64,000 nucleotides of DNA from Medicago truncatula (Eukaryota; Streptophyta; Magnoliopsida; Fabales; Fabaceae). The notes beneath the pieces were generated by a model that ran no database searches, was not told the origin of the DNA, and saw nothing but the letters and a program-made list of their open reading frames with translations. This document shows positions 48,599 through 59,040 of this stretch, in pieces. The translations under genes were made by a program, and so were the position numbers. Positions within the stretch are counted from its first letter, which is position 1, and each line of letters begins with the position of its first letter. The DNA is taken from the NCBI RefSeq assembly GCF_003473485.1, contig NC_053047.1, positions 8,323,001 through 8,387,000 on the forward strand, given 5' to 3'.

Positions 48599-49790
48599 TT
48601 AAGAAATGAGTGATTGATTCTATTAGACATGTTATTTTTTACGCATGTATCCAATGATATATTATCAACTTAATTAACGAATTAATTGATGTGGTAACAC
48701 ATCATTAGATACATGTGTCAAGTAATTATAATGATAGTGTATATTATTAAGTTTGCATCATTTATTTGATTGGAGAGTTTATTAGTATACATCGACAGTG
48801 TAAAAAAAATACACATGTAACTAATGATGTATTACTACAATATTTAATGAGGTGAAAACACAAGATTTGTTACACCTCAATAGTTGATGTGTTGTTACAA
48901 CAATGAATTATACATGTGTAAAAATTTGTATATTGATGGTGTTTATAAATTAAATTATTGATTGATTCATTCCATTGCTTTTTACTTGTTGATATTGAAG
49001 CTGTTTTACACCACCAACAATAAATTGATTCAAGTGGTAAAAAATTTAGACTTTTTAAACAAGTAGTCGGAGAATTCGATCTTTAACTTTTTTGTATGAT
49101 AAAATTTTGTACACGAGTGTAAATTCTTGTAAGAAAAAAAAAGTGAAGGTCATTTATATTAGATCACATTTATTTTTAATCTCTAATGATCGTGTTTTTT
49201 TGTTGTCGGGGTTTGAATCTCGGACCTTGCATATTTTATGCATTGTCTCAACCCATTGAGTTAAGCGACATCTCTAATTATATGCATGTTTATCAGATAT
49301 AAGAATGTATCTTCATATCAATTCTCTTTTTTATCCTACTTCGGTCTTCATTTCCTACTCAATTTGGTATCAAAAATTGGAATTTATCCATTTGAATCAA
49401 GGTTATTAACAATAAATCAATTTGATTTGTCAACACTCACATAATTAATCATTAATTAATAGTGGATATGATTTTATGATGATGTATCGCCAAAATTTAA
49501 ACACAAATGTGTGCAAAACATATGGTTAATAAGGAGATTGAAGTGAATAGATTGTGAGAATAGTGAACACGTGAATTTTTTGTAACTTATTTAATCACAA
49601 TTGATAATCTAATACTTATTAATCAATCTTTATATCCCCAACACTTGATATGTCTATGTCACCATAAATCATCGCCAATGTAACGATATTCCACTACGTT
49701 GTTTGTTGTCGTAGGTCATCATTTTGTTGTTGATTGTCGTTGTTTGTGGCTTACTCTACATCTCTGCGAATTTCAATATCGAGAAATGCA
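48599..49790. other. Intergenic with two SINE relics
   Basis: 49025-49143 (plus) has TGATTCAAGTGGTAA and GGAGAATTCGATC with an A-rich end. 49194-49278 (minus) has CTTAACTCAATGGGTTGAG and GAGATTCAAACCCC with an A-rich tail, and shares AATGCATAAAATATGCAAGG with the SINE at 57187. No gene. Confidence 0.55.
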
Positions 49791-49798
49791 TAGACAAT

Positions 49799-50265
49799 AA
49801 TGATTTCAGCCTGCGGAAAATGAAGACGAGGGTGAGGGTGTTCATGGTCCAACAGGAGATCGAAGAGGCACTTGGTGAAGCAAAAATGTCAGCCACATTA
49901 TCGAACAAGGAGAATGAGATGCTTGATAAAGCCCATAATGCCTTGATTCGAAGAGGAAGATTGGTTCTACGATTTGGCTCTTTATATAAGAATCATTCTC
50001 ACTGAGATGTCATCTGCCTTCTCCTCTATGTAGATGGCATGTTGATTATTTGTAACAACAATGCATACATTTAGAAGGTAAAGATGAATCTTGAGAGTTA
50101 GATTGAAATGAAGAATACGTGGGGTGCTAAAAAGATTATGGTTATGCAGATCACAAGGTATAAATCCAAGATAACCTTATTCATCAACCAAAAGGACTAC
50201 ATATATAAGGTTTTGAAGAAGTTCATTATGGATCAAAAGAAGTCTCTCAGCTGTTGCACGTAAAG
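49799..50265 (+). mobile_element. Copia remnant: gag start fused to reverse transcriptase by deletion
   Basis: 49799-49948 encodes a gag N-terminal region (MKTRVRVFMVQQEIEEAL..SNKENEMLDKAHNALI). From about 50010 comes the RT end (CLLLYVDGMLIICNN, then AKKIMVMQITRYKSK and QKDYIYKVLKKF). Everything between (rest of gag, protease, integrase, most of RT) is missing. The catalytic YVDD is YVDG, and stops occur in the RT part. No LTRs were recognised. Confidence 0.8.
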
Positions 50266-51160
50266 AATGCTCAATTCACATTAAAAAATAAATAAATCAT
50301 AATTACAACATTTTTATATTCAAAAGTTACTTCTTTTGACCTTTTAAACGTTGTATCAGGACATTTATTAGCATTTTCTAATAATTATAAATTAAATATC
50401 TAACTAGAGGTACTGAATTCAAATTCAATCCAGTCATGTTAAATCTCCAAGAGAATTTTGCCACTCAATGCAATTCTTTTTTTTTTGGTTAAGTAGTCTA
50501 GTGGTTGGAGTTCACACAATTAAATATGGAGAAATTGGATGTCTGGGGTTTGAACCCCGGCCCCTGCATATCTAAAAATTTATCACATAACATTTTTAAT
50601 GTTAAAAAATATGATGGATGACCAAAACTGTCAAATTTTAAAATGGGGACGACTAATTAGATATGTTACCGTGAAAGTAGAGTATATTTTTGAACCATCG
50701 AGTTGGAGGACAACTATCCTCCTTTGACACGTAATATAATGAAGTTTTTTTTCTTCAACGTAATCCTCTTTAAGATAACCTTAAATGTCTTCGACAATAT
50801 AATACCAAATATCTTCTCTAATATAATGATCGTTGGGTTGTTCTCATACATCATTAACAAAATAATAAGTCATTCTTTTAGATAGAATCTTCTTCGGGTT
50901 GTATATAATAAAATTCAATGTTTCGCCTAAGATGTCATTCTTCAGAATGTCCACTGCGACTCAATTAGGCTAAGGCGTAATTTTTTTACTTTTTATGTCA
51001 TCTTTAAAAACTTATTTATTACTATTTACTAGTATCAGTTAAATTTTGTATGATATAAACCAAGTATCATCCGTGTGCAACTACAAATACAAGTACCTAT
51101 TTTACTGTATCCACAAACTTACCAAATTCTCAAGTTACATGACTCGGTGTATATTAACAT
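50266..51160. other. Intergenic with a SINE-like segment
   Basis: 50490-50570 has TAGTCTAGTGGTTGG (A box) and GGGGTTTGAACCCCGGC (perfect B-box palindrome), a SINE of another family. The rest is AT-rich without a gene. Confidence 0.5.
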
Positions 51161-51298
51161 CTGAAGGCCCGGCTAATTAGCAACAACTTCCCCTTTAATT
51201 TTTAGGGTTTCAGTTTTTCTATAAACAACCAACCATGTTTATAAATTCACACACCAAAACATTCCCTTCACTGTATCTTTCGAGTTTCTCTTCTCTTA

Positions 51299-51300
<2 letters not shown>
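51161..51300 (+). promoter_or_regulatory. Promoter of the snoRNA locus: site II-like and telo box
   Basis: AGGCCCGG (51165-51172, near the site II consensus), TTTAGGGTTT (telo box, 51201-51210) and a TATA-like TTTATAAATTC (51238-51248). The combination of telo box and site II is known from plant snoRNA and ribosomal-protein gene promoters. Confidence 0.6.

Positions 51301-51302
<2 letters not shown>

Positions 51303-51355
<53 letters not shown>
51303..51355. repeat. (CT)n microsatellite
   Basis: About 26 CT units just downstream of the inferred start site, in the leader of the snoRNA transcript. Confidence 0.97.
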
Positions 51356-51359
<4 letters not shown>

Positions 51360-51558
51360 TTCATTCTTTCTTTATCATCTTAGTGTTTTTTTGTTTTTAT
51401 GTTATTGTATATCATGTGATGAGAAAATAACTGCAACAATACGATGGATTCGTTCCATGATTCCTAGTATTTAAGTCTCCGATGATTATTCAATTTTTGT
51501 TTTAAACTTTTTATTTTATTTTTGTGATAACAAAATTTGTTTTGATTTGAAACAAAAC

Positions 51559-51641
51559 AAGAGAGACATGATGATGTTTACATTGGTCCGTGTTTCTGAT
51601 TCACCGTGACCGACAACCTCTTCCAATTTCTGATCTCTCTT
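51559..51641 (+). ncRNA. U18: Box C/D snoRNA U18
   Basis: Guides 2'-O-methylation of 25S rRNA in the nucleolus. C box ATGATGA (51568-51574), D' box CTGA (51596-51599) and D box CTGA (51630-51633) lie inside a perfect 8-bp terminal stem AAGAGAGA / TCTCTCTT. The guide TTGGTCCGTGTTT directly upstream of D' is complementary to the conserved 25S/28S stretch AAACACGGACCAA. By the D+5 rule it targets the A in AAACA, the known U18 site (Am649 in yeast 25S). The 19-mer CATTGGTCCGTGTTTCTGA also matches vertebrate U18 as I remember it. It is probably transcribed from its own promoter 260-400 bp upstream. Confidence 0.88.
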
Positions 51642-54600
51642 TCAAACAATTTATGTCTCTTGTGTTCGACATGTGTCTGACACAACACTGACACACTTGA
51701 TTATCAGTATTGACGTGTCTATTATATTCGGTGTTTGGTGTTCGTATCTGAGTCATGTCACATTCTGTACATGTTTTGTGGATTTAATTGAATTAGTATG
51801 TAATATTCTGCCTTTTGTTGCAGTATACGTTATTCTGATTCAAATTATGAGTAGAAATTTCATTATAATTGAGAGGTATTGCATTAATTTAATTTATAAT
51901 TTTATTTTTTGAATTTAGTAATTTTAAAAATTGTGTATTATGATTTATATTTATAAATTGTTTCTGCAGTGAAGAATGAAGAAGAAAATTCACATGTTAG
52001 ACTCTAGAGATTTTTATGATCAATGAGAATGGCAACTTATTCACTAAGCAGAAACTTGTAATATATCTATGCACCTATGTTTTTTTATTTTATTAAATTT
52101 GGACATATAAATAGTGACGAGAGATTTTCAATGCATCTCAGTACTAAACTATTGAGAGAAATTTGTGTACAAACGAACACGTTATTGTTTATAACTAATG
52201 AAAAATAACATACAGTCATTAATTATTTTTTTAATAAAAATGTAAAGTTAAAAGATAATCAAATCGGTTCTCCTCTTCTTTCTCTTTGCTGATCAGTCAT
52301 CTTGAAGAAAATATTATTATTTCCACATTAAGTTGTGTCCTTCATACTAAATTATCGTTCAATCATACACTATTGATGCCCAGGGAGTTTAATAGAACGA
52401 TGTTTGGTAGTTAGGACATGACTTGATTGCAAACAATGAGGTTTGTCAATGTGACCGAAGAGAAAAAAAGATTAGAATGGATTTTCATTATATTAATTTT
52501 ACATTTTTATTAAAAAATTAATGAATGTCATGTTACTATGTGTTTTGTAAACCCTAACGTTCGTTTTATATGCTAGTATTATTTGTTTGCACAATTCTCA
52601 AGTAATTGTCATAAACAAATACATTTGGTGTGGATGGCACGACCATAACCGGTGGCATCTCCGCTAAGTTGTCTCATATTCCATTGCCTAGTGGAGCGGT
52701 GTCGCTGCCTTTACCATTTGGGACTAACCATGGGACATACATTCCTTTCTTTTCTTTTTACCTTGTCTAATTTAGGGTTAAATAAGTTTTTTTGTCTTTA
52801 TAAAATTTCAAATTTTGCTTTATAGTCCCTCTAAAATTTTACAAATTAGTTTTAGTCCTAAATATTTTTCATCATAGGTAAACTATCCTTTGAAATTTTG
52901 AATTACTTTGTGCAATATAGGGACCAAAAATATCATATAAAGTCATGTTGTTAATGGTGAAAATAGGTTCGTCAGACCATTTTTTTTTTTTTTAAATCAT
53001 AAGCATACCAGAAACCGACTCTATCTCCTGCTCAATTTTTTCTAATTTTTAAAACATACTCTAGCCACACAATATATTAAGAGAGGCAGGTAGGGATTAG
53101 TTTCTAATTGCTTCTATAATTTAGGATAAAAGTGATGGAATTTTAAGTAAATAGTAGAACAAGATTATCATGAAATGTAACAAACCTATGCATGTCACTA
53201 CTTTCATCTTTATATTGTGATACAACAACTAAAGTTGAAAAATCTTGTCAAAAAAAAAAAAAAAAAAAACTAAAGTTGAAATAATACAACAATAGAGTTT
53301 GTGTTTTTCTCCGAAACTAGTGGAATAAAAGCGGTGGTTGTGCCATAAGTTTGGTCAAAGCAATACAAAAACATTTGTCGTGATTCATCCTCATGTTAGC
53401 CATATCGTCGGGATTCAGTAAACTATGTTTTTCCAGGAAATTTATGAAATATTGTGGGAATTGAAGAAGATGAATATCTAACATGCCTCATGCATTAAAT
53501 AATGTCTTGAACATTATCATATGTTAGTCAATACTATGAAACACTATTCTTGTTCATTGGAGAGTAGGATCGTCGTTGTTAGAGTTTAATATGATTTTTA
53601 AGCATTGATCCACTGGGACTCTACAAATAGGACTTACCTTTAATAATACATATTGACGCCATTGATACTATGTTTGCAAATTAGGTTGTGTGAACCATTG
53701 CTGCTTTTGCAATTGTGTGAACCATGTCATGTAGGAGAGAAATAACTTAGTGTATTTGGCATATGTTCAGTCTATTTCTTTGCGTAAATTAGCATTTTGA
53801 CCCATGAAATTATAAATGTTCTTTAAACTTGTGAAATGATAATTTAGTCTATTAAAATTAAACTAAGAGACTAACTTAATTGACGTTCTTTAGTAATCCA
53901 CTTGGATTGGACAAGTGGTGTTGACGTAGTTTGACTTTCATTTTCATCTGTTTGCTACATCATTTACCTTAGTCCAAAACATTTCTTAGCTCATCTATTA
54001 ATATAAGTTTTCTAAAATGATAACTGAAGCTCACAACAAGAGACTATTTTGTATTTAATTAGACCTTTATGTAGGGGTTTTGACAGCGAGGTAGATATTA
54101 TTTTCTATTTAATTAGACCTTCATGTAGGGGTGTTCGCGGTGCGTTTTGGTTCGGTTTTGAGGCTAAAAGTCATCCGAACCGCAAGATAAGTTTGGTTTA
54201 GTTCGGTTTTGAGGCTAAAAGTCTTCCGAACCAAACCAATACGGTTTGGACTGGATTGATTGATGCAGGTTTTTTTTAGACAATAATTTTTTTTTCCAAT
54301 ATTAAAATTAAATTAAAAAGTTAAAACACAACATATTTTTAAATTTCACCCAACATTACAATTTTATTTTCATCCAACAATGTTCTCAACTTCGTACATC
54401 AATGTCATAAACATTGATGTTTTTCTCCCTATCACGAAACTCTACCATCTTACGAAGTTATTTCGGGAGAAAAATGATTCACAACTTTAGGTCGACAAAA
54501 TCTGGAGAAAAAGGTGGACTAAGAAAAATTGAGTGCAAAAAGTGACTAGTGTTTTATGTTGAGACTTCGAAAAAACTAAGAAGGGTTTTGCGAAGTGTTT

Positions 54601-57186
54601 TAACGTGCAATGTATTAAGAGAGGCAGGTAGGGATTAGTTTGTAATTGCTTGTATAATTTAGGATAAAAGTGAGGGAATTTTAAGTAAATAGTAGAACAT
54701 GATTAGCATGAAGTGTAACAAAGCTATTCACAGACTCAATTATTCTTACATGACTTCTACTTTTTCATCTTTATATTGTGATTATGACACTATGTTTGCA
54801 AGTCAGGTTATGTGAACCACTGCTGCTTTTGTAATTGAGAGTGAAACTTCTACATAAAGGACCAAACCTTTTACCATTTGACCTAAATGTAAAATCACAT
54901 TTGAAAAAAAAAATAAAAATCCCCCACCAATTATATGATGTATTAATGTTGAAAAATGTATCATCCTTAATGCAAGCGGAGGTATGTGAGTGTGGAGAAA
55001 TAGGTATAATATCCAAGTAGGAGGCAAATAACTTATTGCATTTGGCATATGTGACTTGTGTTCATTATATTTCTTTGAGTAAATTAGCATTTTGACCCAT
55101 TAAATTATAAATGTAAACGTTCTTTAAACTTCTAAAATTTTACAATGTGTAAACGTTCATTATAAATTTTATAAATGTAAACGTTCATTATATTTCTTTG
55201 AGTAAACTAAGAGGTTAAGTGTGTGTTTGTTTTGGCGTTTCATCATTGCCAAAACAAACACACACTAAGTGTGCGTTTGAGAGCCTTTGGAATTGATAAT
55301 AGAGAAGCTACAATGTAGGAATCTCTTCAAACGCACGTTCACAACAAATTCACCGTCAATACAAATATAGACTAACTTAACAGACGTTTTACAAATTTAA
55401 AACATCAGTACAAGTTTAACTAATACAATATCTAACCAACTTTGGTGTAGCTATAGACAACAGGATTGGAAAGAGTTTAGTTATTGGAAACTATAATTAA
55501 CATTGTAAGTGAATAAAAGACCTATCATTAGTAGGTTAAGACTAATTGTCATTTTACAAATTTAAAGAACTCTATTACGTTTAAAAGAGTAATTTTGACA
55601 TTCAATGACTTAGACATTCATTGTTATAGATATTTTGACATTTAAAATTACTTTTGTAAACTTCAATGTCAAAATTTAACAATGTTAAGTTATTCAATGT
55701 CAAAAATACTCTTTTAAACTTGCAAGCATCCGTTAAATTAGTTCTTTAAAATTGTTCTTTAAATTTGTAAAATGACAATTTAGTCTTTTAAACTAAAGAA
55801 CATCCGTTAAATTAGTCTCTTAGTTTAATAGACTAAATTATTATATTTATTATTTCATGGGTCAAAATGATAATTTACTCAGAAAAAACAGAATGAACAA
55901 ATAACTTTTTTTTTGTGGGGGAAATGAGATAATTTCTTTGTCTCTTATTTCGATAACATACCAAATTCTTCACATTCACATGGCTCTGTCTTTATTAAGG
56001 ACTATGCATTGTTCAACAATAATACATCATATAATTGGTGTTTTTTTTTTCTTTTCTTCATATTGTGATTGATTTTGCATATAGGACAATGAGTGAAAGG
56101 TCTTGGTCTTGGTCTTTTGTAGAAGTTTCCCTCTCAATTGCAAAAGCAATGGTTCACATCACCTCACTTCCAAACATAGTAACAACAATGTCAATATCCA
56201 TAACGATGAACATGAGTGTTTCATTCACTGGTAAAAATATTGACTAACAACAGATGCCAGAGTATAGAGGCTTTATTTTAATGCATGAGGTATTTTTTTA
56301 ATCAATAGAAAATAATTAAATAAAAAACTACAAGCAAATGAGCTGAGCTCCTAATAAACAATAACTTGATCGAAAAAAATGGACAACAGATTTCTTCACG
56401 CGTGTATGAGCAAAAACAACATTTCAATCTCTCAACATAAAAGAATGAATGTTGTCCATAAGAGTAGCACAAGGATGAGTAAGTAGAACATGTCTTTAAT
56501 AAATGTCAATGTTGTTTGAGAATCTGACTCATAAATGATGTCTCTAAAACCATGATCCCAAGTGATCTGTAACCCATGCAAATAGCACAAAGATCAACAT
56601 TAATATTAGTTGTGAAATGTAAAATGGTTTCCGATTAAGCACCATGTATATAACAAGAAGCATTTGGTGATATATGATGTGCGCACCGAACTTGACTTAT
56701 AGGGCAGTTACTAAAAAATATATTATTTCTGGATGGGGTGGAAACAAGAATGCTCGTACCCACACATATCCGTTCAATTTTGCGTATAATTATTCATGCC
56801 CATGCCTGTACTCGTGGTGTGAATTATTACACTACTCATTGGATAATTTTTATGCAGGTGCCCGATATGCCTGAGTCCAAGTGACATCCCTACGAAAAGG
56901 TTTGAAATGATCAGTTCACACACTTTCTTGTGTAATTTGAACCCGATTTGGATATTATATTAAAAAAAAATAAGGTAAAGTGAAATTATTGTTAATCAAA
57001 GTAGCAATAACGAGCATTTGCAATTGTGTTTGAAGAAATTTGAATTTTATCTCTTAAGATTACAAGGTCAATCTCTTGCCAATATAATGATTTTTATGAA
57101 GTAGGGTAATCAAGTAAATATACACAATTTCTTTTCTATCTCCAGTACAAAGAATGGAAGCAATAAAGTTCGTAGCAAATTTACTA
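51642..57186. other. Repeat-rich gene-poor gap
   Basis: 53062-53225 is duplicated at 54606-54782 (AAGAGAGGCAGGTAGGGATT). 53650-53880 is duplicated at 54785-55125 and, inverted, at 55845-56200 (ACTATGTTTG.AA, GTGAACCA.TGCT). 55216-55266 is a hairpin (GTGTGTTTGTTTTGGC and inverse). 55578-55722 is a foldback (TTTAAAAGAGTAATTTTGAC and inverse). 54045-54135 holds a short direct repeat (TTAATTAGACCTT.ATGTAGGGG). A splice-acceptor-like TTTCTGCAG at 51961 might end an intron of the snoRNA host transcript. No protein gene recognised. Confidence 0.55.
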
Positions 57187-57273
57187 TTTTTTTTTGTGGT
57201 GGTTGAGGTTTGAACCCCAGACCTTACATATATTATGCATTGTTCTTATCAACTGAGCTAAATTCACGAGGAC
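57187..57273 (-). repeat. tRNA-derived SINE, minus strand
   Basis: On minus: TAGCTCAGTTGATAAGAAC (A box), AATGCATAATATATGTAAGG, GGGGTTCAAACC (B box) and an A tail (plus T run 57187-57195). Confidence 0.75.
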
Positions 57274-57489
57274 AAATTTACTATGATTATGATTATGATG
57301 CAACTCAAAATTTCCTACACATAAAAATATAACTTTTGATATCCACGACTTAGGTGCATTTATCTAAAGTCAAGGTCTTCTTATAAGTAAGAGTCCACTC
57401 TTGCCGGTGTCATGGGCCCCACCAATATGAATATGACTGAAACCAAGAATCTTGACATCTTGTGCAACTTTCCTTGCAAGTTCCATTGC

Positions 57490-57556
57490 AAGCCTCTATA
57501 TATTAGTGGTATCTACCATACGCAACTTCTAACAAGACTTATAAACTAGAGTCGCA
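57490..57556 (+). promoter_or_regulatory. Chitinase core promoter and leader
   Basis: TATA-like CTATATATTAG at 57494-57504, about 55-60 bases upstream of the ATG, leaves a short leader. The immediate flank is otherwise unremarkable. Confidence 0.6.
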
Positions 57557-58465
57557 ATGAGCAACAAATATTCTTACCCTTCACTTCTTCTCCTTTCAAT
57601 TTCACTCACCTTGTTTTTCCAATCAACAAATGCAGGAGATCTAGTAATTTATTGGGGCCAAGACAATGGTGATGGATCTTTGAGAGACACATGCAACACT
57701 GGTCTCTTCAATATAGTAAACATAGCATTCCTCTCAACTTTCGGAAGTGGTCGTCAACCACAGTTAAACCTAGCTGGTCATTGTAACCCACCCAATTGCA
57801 AAAATTTGAGAGATAGCATAAATATTTGTCAGAGTAGAGGCATTAAGGTTATGCTTTCCATTGGTGGTGAAGATAGGAACACATACTCTTTTTCATCACC
57901 AGAGGATGCTAATCAACTTGCTGACTACATTTGGAACAACTTTTTGGGAGGTAATTCACCCTCTAGACCTTTTGGTGATGCTATACTAGATGGAGTGGAT
58001 TTTGATATTGAAGGAGGTAGTAAACTCCATTATGAAACACTTGCTTTAAAGCTAAACGATCATTATAAATCTTCTAGAAAAAAGTTTTACTTAACTGCTG
58101 CTCCATTGTGTATCTTTCAAGATAATATACTTCAAACGGCAATTAATACTGGACTTTTTGACTATGTTTGGGTTCAATTTTACAATAGTCCTGGTGCTTG
58201 TAACTTTGTTTCAAACAATCCAACTAGCTTTAAGAATTCATGGAGCCAGTGGATCAATTCTATGTCTACTAAAAAGGTTTTCGTTGGACTTCCTGCTAGC
58301 TCATCTAATGCAGCTCCAAGTGGTGGTTTTGTGGAAGCACAGGATCTTATAAATCAATTGCTGCCTATTGTTAAGCCTTCACCTAAGTATGGTGGTGTGA
58401 TGCTATGGAATAGGCGCTTTGATGTGACATCTGGGTATAGTTCCAAAATCAAAGCAAGTGTTTGA
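57557..58465 (+). CDS. Class III acidic endochitinase (GH18, hevamine-like), secreted
   Basis: Hydrolyses beta-1,4-linked GlcNAc polymers (and often has lysozyme activity), typically extracellular in plant defence or symbiosis. 302 aa in one exon, full length for the class. Signal peptide about 1-26 (..FFQSTNA), then mature start GDLVIYWGQ. SxGG motif SIGG (101-104). The GH18 catalytic motif DGVDFDIE is complete, with D145, D148, D150 and the proton donor E152. Tyr209 in WVQFYN matches the catalytic Tyr of hevamine. Six cysteines (46, 76, 81, 91, 185, 214) match the three hevamine disulfides. C-terminal GGVMLWNRRFD with Trp284. AAPLCIF replaces the usual AAPQCPF, a mild substrate-cleft change. 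AATAAA-type signals follow at 58495-58505. No damage is seen. Confidence 0.97.
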   Translation: MSNKYSYPSLLLLSISLTLFFQSTNAGDLVIYWGQDNGDGSLRDTCNTGLFNIVNIAFLSTFGSGRQPQLNLAGHCNPPNCKNLRDSINICQSRGIKVMLSIGGEDRNTYSFSSPEDANQLADYIWNNFLGGNSPSRPFGDAILDGVDFDIEGGSKLHYETLALKLNDHYKSSRKKFYLTAAPLCIFQDNILQTAINTGLFDYVWVQFYNSPGACNFVSNNPTSFKNSWSQWINSMSTKKVFVGLPASSSNAAPSGGFVEAQDLINQLLPIVKPSPKYGGVMLWNRRFDVTSGYSSKIKASV

Positions 58466-59040
58466 ACCAAGGACAAGTTCTTATTTTCCTGTATTAAATA
58501 AATAAAGTTCAAATTAAGAACCTAAGTTTATATCAAAATAATAATCCTTAGGAATAGGAACCTAAGTGTTTCGAGTTGTCTTTAACTATGTGCTGAAATA
58601 TTAGCCAATGTTTCATGTGTTCTATGTTATATATTAAATATGAATATTACTATCTTTTATTGTTATGCCAAATATCTCACTTTTCTATAATGTTCTTTAT
58701 TATATATCTTTAAAGGGAAAAAAAAATCTAACTATCAAATGCTAATGCCTAAGACTCAAATATCTCATGATACAAACAATATATCATACTAAATTAATAG
58801 ATAAATCTCATACTACTGCAACATGCTAAGCCAACAGAGCATACATGAATGTGCAAAAATGAATCGAAGTTTTTAAGTAGTTGATAAGACAATTTAACAT
58901 CCACCAAGTTTATCTCATTTGGGAGCAAAATAAAAATACTCCCCAACTAACAGATCCAAGGTAACCAAGAGTAAAGGGAAAAGGTCAATGAAACAGATCT
59001 ACTTCAATCATTCACAGCACTATGAACAGGTACCCTAATC
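58466..59040. other. Convergent intergenic region
   Basis: Holds the 3' ends of chitinase (plus) and CSN3 (minus), which are tail to tail about 575 bp apart. Nothing else recognised. Confidence 0.7.

Noticed and set aside
50490..50570. tRNA gene from A- and B-box-like sequence
   Set aside because: Spacing and lack of an acceptor stem fit a SINE better.
51416..51470. Second box C/D snoRNA
   Set aside because: A GTGATGA C box is present but there is no CTGA D box or terminal stem, so it is mentioned only as a weak possibility.
52770..52960. Another foldback element
   Set aside because: Only one arm (TTTATAGTCCCT..) is convincing; no matching inverted arm of useful length was seen.
54130..54260. 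hAT-type MITE from the GTTCGGTTTTGAGGC repeats
   Set aside because: Only one end is visible, and no 8-bp target duplication or matching terminal repeat was found.
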